A stretch of DNA of 64,000 nt, taken from the NCBI GenBank assembly GCA_949295025.1, contig CASFJK010000008.1, positions 1-64,000 on the forward strand, written 5' to 3'. The position numbers and the translations under genes were made by a program. How positions within the stretch are numbered: position 1 is the stretch's first letter; the number at the start of each line of letters is the position of its first letter. The notes below the pieces were generated by a model, which saw only the letters and a list, made by a program, of their open reading frames with translations, had not been told where the DNA came from and did not search any database. Shown one piece after another: positions 34,623-43,797 of the stretch. The DNA comes from an uncultured Pseudomonadota bacterium. GTDB lineage: Bacteria > Pseudomonadota > Alphaproteobacteria > RF32 > CAG-239.

Positions 34623-35585
34623 ATGAGAATCAAACAAATTACCGCAGCAAATATGACGGAGGCGCTGGCACAAATCAAGTCAGAATTAGGGGATGATGCG
34701 ATAATTGTTTCTTCAGAAAAAGCCAAAGATGGCAGTGTTCAAGTTTCCGTAGCGCTGGATGAAGCAGAAGAATTATTTTTTGATGACAATGAACAGCTTG
34801 ACGTTGTTTCATCTTCGGGCATGATGTCCGAGCAACATATTCGTGATTGTTTGGAGTATCATGGTGTATTAGATGTTGTATCAGGAAAAATTTTAGCCAC
34901 CATCAGACAAGAGCAACAATTGTTTCCCAATATATCAGAAACCGAGGTTCTAGAAAAAACACTCACAAAATTATATGCCTATGGGAATATGTTGGATATC
35001 CGCCAACCAGTCAAAATTTTTATGGGTACCCCGGGGAGTGGAAAGTCAACAGCCATTGCCAAGGTTGCAACACAAGCCAAAATCAATGGCGTTTCTTGTT
35101 GTATTATCAGTACGGATAATGTTCGTGCCGGAGCAAACAAGCAGTTGGAAGCTTATGCCAAAATATTGGAAGTGGATTTTTATTTTTGTAAGGATGCGCA
35201 AGAGCTATCAGATAAAGTAAATGCTTGCCGAAATAAATATAACTTGATTTTGATTGATACACCCGGAATCAATCCGTTTATAGAAAAAGAGATAAAACGG
35301 GTAACAGATTTTTGCCAGAATTTGAAAGGACAAAAAATTCTAACTTTGGATGCAGGTCGAAATCCTATGGAAGCAGTTGAAATTGGTGAGGTGTTTATGG
35401 ATATCGGTGCCAGATATTTATTACCCACAAGGCTCGATTTAACGCGCCGCATTGGAACCGTTTTGTCTGTGGCTGCCTGCTGTGATATGAGTTTTTATGC
35501 TGCAAGTGTCAGTGCTTCAATTGCAAATGGCTTGGCAGAAATAAACAGCGCATCTTTAACAAAATTAATTTTAAGTGAAGTATAA
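34623..35585 (+). CDS. flhF: FlhF, SRP-like GTPase for flagellar placement
   Basis: 320 residues, shorter than the 400-450 of many FlhF because the N-terminal linker is reduced. The N-terminus (MRIKQITAANMTEALAQIKSELG) is the FlhF B-domain start. The NG domain has a P-loop GTPGSGKST, the D-x-x-R-x-G-A motif (TDNVRAGANKQLEAY), DTPG, and TRLD in the base-specificity position. FlhF marks the pole and recruits early flagellar parts. The partner gene flhG follows after 15 bp. Confidence 0.9.
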   Translation: MRIKQITAANMTEALAQIKSELGDDAIIVSSEKAKDGSVQVSVALDEAEELFFDDNEQLDVVSSSGMMSEQHIRDCLEYHGVLDVVSGKILATIRQEQQLFPNISETEVLEKTLTKLYAYGNMLDIRQPVKIFMGTPGSGKSTAIAKVATQAKINGVSCCIISTDNVRAGANKQLEAYAKILEVDFYFCKDAQELSDKVNACRNKYNLILIDTPGINPFIEKEIKRVTDFCQNLKGQKILTLDAGRNPMEAVEIGEVFMDIGARYLLPTRLDLTRRIGTVLSVAACCDMSFYAASVSASIANGLAEINSASLTKLILSEV

Positions 35586-35600
35586 AACAGGACTAAAGTA

Positions 35601-36413
35601 ATGGAAAATCAAACCACGGAAGAATTAAAAATAATGCCGAGAGCACCTTTGAGCCGTAGTGTGAAAAAAGGACGTAACATGATAGCTGTTGCTTCCGGTA
35701 AAGGCGGTGTTGGTAAAACATGGTTTTCCATCACATTAGCACATGCTTTAAGTTTGCTGAAACAAAAAACACTTTTGTTTGATGGTGACTTAGGTTTAGC
35801 CAACATAGACATTCAGCTTGGTCTCATGTCAAAATATGATTTAGGGAGTGTTATTGCCGGAAAAGTAACGCTCAATCAAGTAGTGCAACAGTGCACAAAA
35901 GGTCATTTTGATATCATTGCCGGTAGATCAGGTTCTGCAGGTTTGGCATCTATGCCGATTGGCAGATTGCAAATTTTAGGAGAGGATTTATCTCTGTTGG
36001 CATCATCTTATAACAAAGTGATTTTGGATATGGGAGCAGGTGTAGAAAAGCCGGTACGTATTTTGTCCGGCATGGCAGAAAAAATCATAGTTGTTTGTAC
36101 GGATGAACCAACATCTTTAACAGATGCCTATGCATTTATAAAAATCATGACAATGCAATATCCCAGAAGTGAAATCAGCTTGGTTGTAAATCAGGCCAAT
36201 TCCATTCGCGAAGGACAAAGAACCTATGATACTTTGCTCAAAGCTTGTAACAATTTCTTAAAGATCAATCCGCCGCTTTTGGGAATTATTCGTCGAGATA
36301 CCAGAGTTCGAGATGCAATACGCAATCAAACCCCGATTATCATGCGTTATCCAACATCGGAAGCAGCAGAAGATGTAATAGCCATAGCCAAAAGGTTGTT
36401 AGCAAATGGATAA
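35601..36413 (+). CDS. flhG: FlhG (FleN/YlxH), MinD-like ATPase
   Basis: 270 residues. The deviant Walker A (SGKGGVGKTWFS) and FDGDLGLANIDIQLG identify the MinD/ParA class; the flhF neighbour points to FlhG, which sets flagellar number by acting on FlhF. Other motifs are ILDMGAGVE and VCTDEPTSLTDAYAFIK, typical of FleN. Its stop overlaps the next start by 8 bp, so the two are translationally coupled. Confidence 0.92.
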   Translation: MENQTTEELKIMPRAPLSRSVKKGRNMIAVASGKGGVGKTWFSITLAHALSLLKQKTLLFDGDLGLANIDIQLGLMSKYDLGSVIAGKVTLNQVVQQCTKGHFDIIAGRSGSAGLASMPIGRLQILGEDLSLLASSYNKVILDMGAGVEKPVRILSGMAEKIIVVCTDEPTSLTDAYAFIKIMTMQYPRSEISLVVNQANSIREGQRTYDTLLKACNNFLKINPPLLGIIRRDTRVRDAIRNQTPIIMRYPTSEAAEDVIAIAKRLLANG

Positions 36414-38244
36414 TCTGATTCCGCCTCTGACTTCAACTTTGCCGAATGTTTCCGGTACGGAAAATGAAATAACCGGAACGGTAACGGATTTGCCGGAAGA
36501 AGTGCAAATTGCATTAAAGCCCGGACAAAGTTACCTTTTGCAAATTTTAATGACGGAAGATTCTTTGTCTCTTGCAGCGGAAAACAAAGTTCCGGCGCAA
36601 ATAGATATAGAAGGTAAAAAAGTTCCTCTTAATATTAAGCTAGACAAACCGATAAAGCTTCCAGAAAAGCAAGAAGCAAACATTCAAATTAAAGTCTCAT
36701 CAATAAATGATGCCGGTCAGGCAGATGTAAAAATTCAGGCTATTAACAATGAAAAAATATCGCGCTACCTTCAACGCGTTGCTGTAGCAGAAAGTTTAGG
36801 TGAAAGTTTTTCACTATCAAACAAAATTCCGGAAACAGTTGTTTCTGATAAAAGCTTGCAAAGTTCAAATTTTATAGAAAACACATCACAACAAACAACT
36901 TCAAAGGTCGAAAATATCAAAACCTCATTAACACCGGAAATCAAACCGCAAACAGAAATAAAAACTGAGGCATCTGTTGTTTTTGATGTGGCTAAAAATA
37001 AAAATATTTCAGAGTTTCATCCCCTCAAAATAGGACAGATGCTGAAAGATTTGACTGTAAAATTGCATTTACCTTCAGATGTCGGTAAACTATTGGATGA
37101 AAATTTTCAACAAGCAGAAATCAAAGTCAATTTACATCTGGAAGATTTAAGCCGTTTAGATAATCAAATTGCAGAAAAACCCATCCACAATACATTAGAT
37201 CGAATAGAGCTTATTTTGAAAAATTTTTCAGATAATATAAATAAGCAAAAGCCTCAGGTTTCAGATGTTGAACATTTTATCTATCAGATAAAAAATGAAT
37301 TATTACCGTTAAAAAATACCTTAATGACGGGTACGGCTTTTTCAAATGCTGATAATAAATTATTGGCTTTGCGCACAACTTTAGGAAATTTTCTACCGGA
37401 TAAAATCTTGAAGGTTGAAAATTTGAGCAATGTAACGCTTGAAGTTACGGATATCAAGTTTCCGGAAAAAGTTTCTCCAGAGCATTTAAAAGAATTAAAT
37501 GCCAGCCATCAACTAACGCAAAACTTGCCGTCAATATTAGATATTTTTAAAGATTTTCTATCTTCTCAAATTCAACCTCAATCCGAAATGGATAAATTGT
37601 TGGATATTTTTAAAACTTTGCATAAAAACGGACATGAAGATTTGGCTCAAAAAATTATGCAAAAATTTCCCCAAGCAGAGGGACCATTGTTAGAAAATAT
37701 TTTTCATTTTGTAAAAGGAGCCGGTAGGCATAATCCGGAATTATGGTTGGGCAAAGAGATTGTTGAAGAGTTGCAAAACTTAGGTAAAGATGGGCAAGAA
37801 GTATCTGTGCGTTTGACTGATTTTATGAGTTCTTCTGTACGCGATACTGGAAGTTGGAAAATTATCAATCTTCCCATAATTAATGGCGAACAATTGAGTA
37901 AAATTCGTTTAGCAATCAAAAATCTTCAAGATGGAGAAAATAAAAAAGAAGAGCTTCGTCACAAAAAAGCTGCCCGTTTTGTTGTTGATACCATATTCAC
38001 AAATCTGGGCTCATTTCAGTTTGATGGTTTTTCTTTTGTAAAAGAACGCCAGTTTGATTTAATTATTCGCACATCAAAAAATATTGACGATGACTTGAAA
38101 AGCAACATTTTTCGCATATTTAAAATGACATTAAATAATTTGCATTATGCTGGAACAATAAAAATAAATGTTAAAGAAAATTTTATAAAAATATGCGAAG
38201 ATGAATCAAAGTCGGAAACACTTAAACAGGGGCTTTATGTCTGA
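36406..38244 (+). CDS. Second FliK-like / unknown flagellar-operon protein
   Basis: 612 residues. I do not recognise it firmly. It has the plan of a FliK: a long variable N-terminal part rich in Lys, Glu and Ile, and a compact C-terminal domain (about 530-605; GSFQFDGFSFVKERQFDLII, then FRIFKMTLNNLHYAG). The latter resembles the last strands of Flg_hook domains, but the LKPEDLG motif of true FliK is missing, and fliK is already present at 22164. The start overlaps flhG by 8 bp, and the stop overlaps the next ATG by one base. It is therefore an integral part of the flagellar operon. No signal peptide is seen. Confidence 0.55.
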   Translation: MDNLIPPLTSTLPNVSGTENEITGTVTDLPEEVQIALKPGQSYLLQILMTEDSLSLAAENKVPAQIDIEGKKVPLNIKLDKPIKLPEKQEANIQIKVSSINDAGQADVKIQAINNEKISRYLQRVAVAESLGESFSLSNKIPETVVSDKSLQSSNFIENTSQQTTSKVENIKTSLTPEIKPQTEIKTEASVVFDVAKNKNISEFHPLKIGQMLKDLTVKLHLPSDVGKLLDENFQQAEIKVNLHLEDLSRLDNQIAEKPIHNTLDRIELILKNFSDNINKQKPQVSDVEHFIYQIKNELLPLKNTLMTGTAFSNADNKLLALRTTLGNFLPDKILKVENLSNVTLEVTDIKFPEKVSPEHLKELNASHQLTQNLPSILDIFKDFLSSQIQPQSEMDKLLDIFKTLHKNGHEDLAQKIMQKFPQAEGPLLENIFHFVKGAGRHNPELWLGKEIVEELQNLGKDGQEVSVRLTDFMSSSVRDTGSWKIINLPIINGEQLSKIRLAIKNLQDGENKKEELRHKKAARFVVDTIFTNLGSFQFDGFSFVKERQFDLIIRTSKNIDDDLKSNIFRIFKMTLNNLHYAGTIKINVKENFIKICEDESKSETLKQGLYV

Positions 38245-39413
38245 TGAATGCAACAGAAACATATAGTAGAGATGCGCTAGGTTATTACCGCATTTTAAGC
38301 ATTTTACCTGACGCAGATGAAAATCAAGCCAAACAAAAATATAGAGAAAGAGCCAAAGTTTGGCATCCTGATCACAATAGCAGTGATGAAGCAAAAGAAA
38401 ATTTTCAAAAATTATCTGTTGCATATGATATAATCAGTAATGAAGATAAACGTCTGACATACGATTTATTGTGTAGCGCTTATACCAGAGCCAATTTTCC
38501 GCCTATGTTTGCCTTAAAACCCTATCGTAATTTAGACGGTAAAGATGATTTTAACTTAAAAGCCGTCAGCTTAACGAAAGTTATTGGTAAAATTATCAAA
38601 ACCGAAATTAAAAAAGAAGACAAAATTTGTAACTATGCCGAAGCTATAAAAGAGGTTTTCAAAGCCTCAATTAACAATTGGCTGTTAGGTTGGTGGGGAA
38701 TTAAAGCTTTTCCGTACAATCTTAAAGCTTTGGTTGAAAATTTTCATAATATTGGTCACAATCGTGCTGAAAATTATCGTTTGTGGCTGCACAATGCCGT
38801 AGCTTATTGGCAAAACAAACAAATCGGTAATGCATATGTCGCAGCCATAATTGCCGGACAATATGCTGATGACAAACAAAAGCTGTTGCTCAAGAAATTA
38901 ATTTCTAAATTAGGCTTAAAACCTAAATTTAAATTACAAAATTGGAATATGTTTTTGTTGCAAGCGGTACAATTGGTAATGCCGCTAATACTTCTGTTTG
39001 CCGCTTTATTACCCTTAAGCGTGAAAGTGGTTAGCGAAAGTGATTTGTGGAATTATTTCAACAAGCAAAAAAGCATAGTTTATAATCAAGAGGTTCGTTT
39101 TAACAGTGGCGGCAGTATCAGTGATGATATGGTCGTTGGAAAAATTATTAAAATTCCGGTAGATTTAACGGATATGTCAAAACTCTATCATGTAACATCA
39201 GAGCAAAAAGTTATGTATGGCCCGGCGGATGATTTTGATGTCTTGAAAAAATTAAAAACAGGTACAACCGTTCGCATTACCGGCATAACTCCAGATGAAA
39301 ATTGGTATCGTGTTATGCTTGATGAGGGCGAAATGGGATTTATTAGAAAAGAAAATTTAGCTCAAGGCATTGGAAATGATATTCCTTACGGGAGCCAAAT
39401 CTTTCATAAATAA
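38244..39413 (+). CDS. J-domain membrane protein with C-terminal SH3-like domain
   Basis: 389 residues. An N-terminal J-domain (about 10-75: YYRILSILPDADENQAKQKYRE, then WHPDHN with the essential HPD) would stimulate an Hsp70 ATPase. A region of unknown fold follows. A single membrane helix lies near 235-262 (LQAVQLVMPLILLFAALLPL). The C-terminal part (about 310-375) resembles a bacterial SH3 domain: YGPADDFDVLKKLKTGTTVRI, then WYRVMLDEGEMGFIRKENL. This places the J-domain in the cytoplasm and the SH3 in the periplasm, where it could bind peptidoglycan. It is coupled to the preceding gene by TGATG overlap and is the last gene of the operon. Confidence 0.75.
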   Translation: MNATETYSRDALGYYRILSILPDADENQAKQKYRERAKVWHPDHNSSDEAKENFQKLSVAYDIISNEDKRLTYDLLCSAYTRANFPPMFALKPYRNLDGKDDFNLKAVSLTKVIGKIIKTEIKKEDKICNYAEAIKEVFKASINNWLLGWWGIKAFPYNLKALVENFHNIGHNRAENYRLWLHNAVAYWQNKQIGNAYVAAIIAGQYADDKQKLLLKKLISKLGLKPKFKLQNWNMFLLQAVQLVMPLILLFAALLPLSVKVVSESDLWNYFNKQKSIVYNQEVRFNSGGSISDDMVVGKIIKIPVDLTDMSKLYHVTSEQKVMYGPADDFDVLKKLKTGTTVRITGITPDENWYRVMLDEGEMGFIRKENLAQGIGNDIPYGSQIFHK

Positions 39414-39501
39414 ATTTTATATAAGAAAATCCTAAAATACTTGCTTTGTAAAAAAATATATGATATAAGCCATACGAAAATAAAATTATTAAGAGAATTT
39501 T

Positions 39502-40758
39502 TTGTTTAATTTAAATATTTTTTTTATGGCAATTTCAATTATAGAACTTCAAAAGAAGTTTTCGTTATTCAATGTTGGTGATAAGCGCCAGGGTGTTATT
39601 GTTTCAGAAGTCAATGGAGAAATTCAGGTTAAGTTGCAAGGTGGAGCTTTAGGCTTCATCAATGCCAACAACTTGGATTTTTATAAAAGAAGTGGAATAA
39701 ATCTATCTGTGGGCAGGGGTTTCGAATTTGAAATCAGTGATATTAAGTCAGGTATTCCATATTTGATACTTTCAGCTGAATATATATTTGCAAACTCATA
39801 CCACAAAGCGAGAGTTCGTTTTTCTGGAACGCAAGGCGTTGTTGTCGAATTTGATTGGAACAAAGCCTTGAATATCGGATTTTACAATCCGGTTTTGGGT
39901 TTGCCTGATGAATTTACAGTTTTGGAGGAAAATACTCCTGTTGTCTGTAAAGGTCTGACCCCCAGACAAGATTTCTATGAAGTCGATACAATGCAGTTGG
40001 ATGAACTTCCTGAAAATATTGAAGAAGAAGCTTCGGATGAAGTTGACGATACAGAATTTGATTTCCCTTCCAAATGGAATGATGATGAAGTTCGGCAATA
40101 TATTAAAGATCATGGCGGTTTTCTTTCTAAAGGTGCATACAAAGTTGGCGAATGCTACATTGCGAGCATTGTTAGAGGACAATTGATAAAGTTCAAAGAT
40201 GATAGCAAAGCAACTATCAAACAAAAAGCAGATAATCAATTGCAGCCGATAGAAGGAGACAAAGTTGTTGTACGTCTGCTCAAAATCTACGATTTTGGCG
40301 ATATGAAAGAAGTGGAACTGTTAAACATCGTCGATGAAAAATATTGCCGTTGGTTTAGTAAAAAGCAAAATAAGCAGTTTTTACCTGAATGTGCAGATGC
40401 CAAGCAGAAAAACAGACATTCTGTGATTGATAGCGGTTTTGTCTTTGGTCAACGTGATGATAGTGTCTTTAATGAAGGCAAAAAGAATGGATCAGAGATT
40501 AGTTTTGAACGCTATTGGTTAGGTTTCTTATACAAAGCAAAGGTCAAAAACAGATATCCGGTTTTGCTTGATAATTTGGCTCAACCAATTCAAATCACTT
40601 TGGTCGAAAATCCTGATTACAGTGTTCTGTCTGATGAAGATATTGTCTTCGTTCGATTGCTTTTCATCAAAAAAGAAGGAACATCAGTTCATTTTACCAT
40701 GAGGGTAGAATTTGAACGAGCTTACAAACCGGAAGATGACAGTTATTTCATTGCCTAA
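39502..40758 (+). CDS. Unrecognised 418-residue protein, possible S1-like barrel at the N-terminus
   Basis: I do not recognise this protein. Residues 25-85 (VGDKRQGVIVSEVNGEIQVKLQGGALGFI) have the look of an S1/OB-type barrel, and a second barrel-like stretch is possible further on. A middle acidic segment (EEEASDEVDDTEFDF) separates it from the C-terminal half. No signal or membrane segment is seen. The start is uncertain: a TTG at 39502 has AAGAGA five bases upstream, while the ATG at 39526 has no ribosome site, so the TTG is preferred. The gene is monocistronic, about 90 bp after the flagellar operon and ended by a bidirectional terminator. Confidence 0.6.
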   Translation: MFNLNIFFMAISIIELQKKFSLFNVGDKRQGVIVSEVNGEIQVKLQGGALGFINANNLDFYKRSGINLSVGRGFEFEISDIKSGIPYLILSAEYIFANSYHKARVRFSGTQGVVVEFDWNKALNIGFYNPVLGLPDEFTVLEENTPVVCKGLTPRQDFYEVDTMQLDELPENIEEEASDEVDDTEFDFPSKWNDDEVRQYIKDHGGFLSKGAYKVGECYIASIVRGQLIKFKDDSKATIKQKADNQLQPIEGDKVVVRLLKIYDFGDMKEVELLNIVDEKYCRWFSKKQNKQFLPECADAKQKNRHSVIDSGFVFGQRDDSVFNEGKKNGSEISFERYWLGFLYKAKVKNRYPVLLDNLAQPIQITLVENPDYSVLSDEDIVFVRLLFIKKEGTSVHFTMRVEFERAYKPEDDSYFIA

Positions 40759-40763
40759 AAAAA

Positions 40764-40797
40764 GAAAGCCATTCTGATAAAGAATGGCTTTCTTTTT
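40764..40797. terminator. Bidirectional terminator between convergent genes
   Basis: GAAAGCCATTCT pairs with AGAATGGCTTTC around a 5-nt loop, with A and T runs on either side. Confidence 0.88.
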
Positions 40798-41863
40798 ATT
40801 TGTGTTTAGGGGGATTAATATAGTTTTCAATCATTTTATCCATCAAGATATCATATTCTTTTTCAGAAAGGATATTATCCCCATTCCCATCAATCTGTTG
40901 AAAAACCTGAATGGAAATTTTTTGAGCTTCAGCTGTTTTATACTGAATAAATTCATCCTTTGAGATTATGCCGTCATGATTTAAATCCATTTCAGAAAAT
41001 TTCTTTTTCATCATCATTCTTGCGCGTTGTTCGGGAGAAATACGGATTCCTCTATTGAGCATATTTGTTGCGCTAGCACCCTCATTTAAAATATTTTCAG
41101 GCAAAGCCATTCCCCCATCCAGAGAGAAAGCATTTTTCTTAGGCAAACTAGGAGCAATAGATGGTACAGGTTTATGGGGAGCTATTTTTTCTTCAATAGC
41201 TTCTTGTAAGGATGGTTTCTCTTCTTGAATTTGTTCAGGAGATGAAGACGAATTTATAGGCATTTTTTCTGCAGGAGTGGCGGGCTGAGATATAACCGGA
41301 GCCTGAGGCTGTTCTGCAGATTGTGGTTTTGCAGGAATCTCCACTTTATTTTGAACAACGGGAACCGTCGGTTGAGAAACTTTTTCTTCCCCTGTTTTTA
41401 TTGGTGCTTCCACTTTTTTTTCTGTAGGGATATTTTGAGGTTCCACCTTAGGCTCAACCATATTTTTTTGAGCAGGAGGCAAAACAGTATCATCAACCTT
41501 TTGTTTGGCATCAGTTTCAATCGGAATAATGGTCGGTTGAGGTTGTGTTTGAGGTGCAGGCTGAGCTTGCGGTATAGGTTGTGGTTGAATTTGATTTTTG
41601 TTTGGTTCTGCAACATTTTGAGGTGCTGTCTGCGGTTGCAAATCAGAATTTTCTTTATCTAAGGGAATGTCATTAAATATCTGAATTTCATCATTATCTG
41701 ATGTTAAATCATTTAAAAAATCTTCAGAAAAGAAAATGGTTTGAGCATCTTCTTCAGTCATGACCGGAGCCTGAGCTTTTTGTTCTGCAACAGGCTGTTC
41801 CTGAGCCCATGCCGGACAAGATAATAACACAGATAACCCTAAACTATAGATAATTTTCTTCAT
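40796..41863 (-). CDS. Secreted Pro/Gln-rich protein with a C-terminal EF-hand pair
   Basis: 355 residues from the ATG at 41863. A GTG six codons earlier is less likely, since MKKIIYSLGLSVLLSCPAWAQ is a complete signal peptide. Residues about 25-250 are low-complexity and rich in Pro, Gln, Glu and Val, probably extended in the periplasm. Two canonical calcium loops end the protein: DLNHDGIISKDE (293-304) and DGNGDNILSEKE (325-336). Both keep the D-x-D/N-x-D/N-G-x-I/L-x-x-x-E ligand pattern. The role is unknown; calcium binding is a family-based inference. It is a single leftward gene ending in a shared terminator. Confidence 0.78.
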   Translation of the reverse strand: MKKIIYSLGLSVLLSCPAWAQEQPVAEQKAQAPVMTEEDAQTIFFSEDFLNDLTSDNDEIQIFNDIPLDKENSDLQPQTAPQNVAEPNKNQIQPQPIPQAQPAPQTQPQPTIIPIETDAKQKVDDTVLPPAQKNMVEPKVEPQNIPTEKKVEAPIKTGEEKVSQPTVPVVQNKVEIPAKPQSAEQPQAPVISQPATPAEKMPINSSSSPEQIQEEKPSLQEAIEEKIAPHKPVPSIAPSLPKKNAFSLDGGMALPENILNEGASATNMLNRGIRISPEQRARMMMKKKFSEMDLNHDGIISKDEFIQYKTAEAQKISIQVFQQIDGNGDNILSEKEYDILMDKMIENYINPPKHK

Positions 41864-41933
41864 AATCAGATTCCACTCCACAAATTATACGGAAAGTTTA
41901 GGTTAAAAAGAAAACATAGTCAAAAAAAATAAT

Positions 41934-41965
41934 AAAAAAAGCCCCAAAGAAAATCTTTGAGGCTT
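41934..41965 (-). terminator. Terminator of proS
   Basis: Read leftward: AAGCCTCAAAG pairs with CTTTGGGGCTT (one G-U pair) around a 5-nt loop, followed by seven T. Confidence 0.82.
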
Positions 41966-41982
41966 TGTAAAAGAATGTATGC

Positions 41983-43500
41983 TTAGTAAGAACGAGCATA
42001 AATTACATCAATTGTTGCCGGTTTTCCGGTAAGCAAGCAAACACCTTCCGTGTTGCTTTGGTCGAGAGGCAAGCAGCGAATGTTGATTTTCATTTCTTTC
42101 AAAATTTCTTCGCTCTTTTCATCCCCGCTCCATTTACCGCGAACAAAAGCAACCTTTTGTCCGTCAGCACCTTCAATCCAGCAGTTTGGATTAGCAAAAT
42201 ATGCCTTGAACTCTTCCGGAGTTTTAATATCGGTACGAATATTGTTATCTAAGCGCTTTTTAGCCTTGTCAAACATGGCTTTTTGAATATTTTCCAAACG
42301 TTCAGCAATCGTGTTGACAAATTCGGTTCTGTGAGCAATTTCCTTGCCCTCAGGTGTGCCGAGTTTAAGACGTTCTTTAACCATGAGGTTATCGCCCTCA
42401 ACATCGCGCATACCAATCTCGCAAATAACCGGAGCACCTTTTTTGGTCCACTCCCAGAATTTATCAACAGATTTACGATCACGTTTATCAACTTTGATTC
42501 TGATTTTTTCAGCAAAGGGAGCTTTAGTTTTGAGCTCTTTAACCAAATTATCAATATAAGCCATAACCTTAGCTTCATCATTTTCGTTTTTAACAACCGG
42601 AATGATAACAACTTGGTAAGGTGCAATTCTCGGCGGAACAACCATACCTTCATCATCGGCATGAGTCATAATCACACCACCGATAAGACGGGTTGAAACA
42701 CCCCAAGAAGAGGTGTAAGCAAATTCAGGTTGGTTATTGGCGTTGATGAAAGAAATATTAGCAGACTTTGCAAAGTTTTGACCGAGGAAGTGAGATGTAC
42801 CGGCTTGCAAAGCTTTACCGTCTTGCATCATAGCCTCAACGCAATAAGTATCAACAGCGCCAGGGAACTTATCAAATTCTGGTTTGCGTCCCATAATGAC
42901 CGGCATGGCAAGAGTCTCTTCACAAAGTTCGCGATAAGCATGCAACATGCGGATAGTTTCTTCTTCGGCTTCTTTAGCGGTTGCATGAGCCGTGTGACCT
43001 TCTTGCCACAAAAATTCACGTGTTCTCAAAAACAGACGAGGGCGCATTTCCCAACGAACCACGTTTGCCCATTGGTTAACCAAAACCGGCAAATCGCGGT
43101 AAGATTTAACCCATTTTGAAAAAGAGTCGGCAATGATGGCTTCACTGGTCGGACGCACGATAAGAGGTTCATCCAACTCGGAAGACGGAACCAGTTTGCC
43201 GTCTTTCATAGCCAAACGAGAGTGAGTAACCACAGCCATTTCCTTAGCAAAACCGTCGACATGTTCGGCTTCTTTTTGAAAGAATGAAAGAGGAATAAAC
43301 ATCGGGAAATAGCAATTTTCGTGGTCGGTTTCTTTAATTTTTTCATCAAAAACGTCGCGGATTCTTTCCCAGATTCCATATCCCCACGGTTTGATAACCA
43401 TGCATCCAGGGCTGGAAGAGTTTTCAGCCATATCAGCTTCGGCTACAACGTTTTGGTACCATTCAGGATAATTTCCTGCTCTAACATTTTTTAGTGTCAT
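41983..43500 (-). CDS. proS: Prolyl-tRNA synthetase, archaeal/eukaryotic type
   Basis: 505 residues from the ATG at 43500, which has AAGGAA upstream; the frame opens 20 codons earlier without support. The enzyme charges tRNA-Pro. The N-terminus with GCMVIKPWGYGIWE, then NCYFPMFIPLSFFQKEAEHV, RPTSEAII and FLRTREFLWQEGHTAHA, places it in the ProRS class found in archaea and eukaryotes. So do the lack of the INS editing insert of the common bacterial form and the C-terminal extension ending in Tyr (VIYARSY). Most alphaproteobacteria use a short bacterial-type ProRS, so this copy was probably gained by transfer. No second proS is in the window. Confidence 0.95.
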   Translation of the reverse strand: MTLKNVRAGNYPEWYQNVVAEADMAENSSSPGCMVIKPWGYGIWERIRDVFDEKIKETDHENCYFPMFIPLSFFQKEAEHVDGFAKEMAVVTHSRLAMKDGKLVPSSELDEPLIVRPTSEAIIADSFSKWVKSYRDLPVLVNQWANVVRWEMRPRLFLRTREFLWQEGHTAHATAKEAEEETIRMLHAYRELCEETLAMPVIMGRKPEFDKFPGAVDTYCVEAMMQDGKALQAGTSHFLGQNFAKSANISFINANNQPEFAYTSSWGVSTRLIGGVIMTHADDEGMVVPPRIAPYQVVIIPVVKNENDEAKVMAYIDNLVKELKTKAPFAEKIRIKVDKRDRKSVDKFWEWTKKGAPVICEIGMRDVEGDNLMVKERLKLGTPEGKEIAHRTEFVNTIAERLENIQKAMFDKAKKRLDNNIRTDIKTPEEFKAYFANPNCWIEGADGQKVAFVRGKWSGDEKSEEILKEMKINIRCLPLDQSNTEGVCLLTGKPATIDVIYARSY

Positions 43501-43534
43501 AAGTTTATTCCTTAAAAAGTTTAATATCGCAATT

Positions 43535-43562
43535 AAAAGCCCGTTCCCCCAATGGAACAAGC
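43535..43562 (-). promoter_or_regulatory. Terminator-like hairpin in the proS leader
   Basis: Read toward proS: GCTTGTTCC pairs with GGAACGGGC (9 bp, two G-U pairs) around a 6-nt loop, followed by TTTTAATT. It ends about 35 nt before the proS ATG. It could be a weak terminator for an upstream transcript or an attenuator. The 43563-43797 stretch to the csp gene is AT-rich and shows no other gene or firm promoter. Confidence 0.4.
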
Positions 43563-43797
43563 CTGCGCGAGCATAACAGAGATAATATATATTGTAAATA
43601 TATAAAGTAAGATAAATTTCGCTTGCAAATTAAAATAGGAGAGCTAGACTCATAAACGTAACTAATTTTGGTAAGAAAGATTTTATCTTGAGATTGTTTC
43701 TTCCTGAGCAATTTTTTTGAGTTGTCTTGACCAAGCAGTTTATTAAACCAAAAGGATAGTTATATGGATTAACCTGTTTATGCAAAGGATTAAGAAT

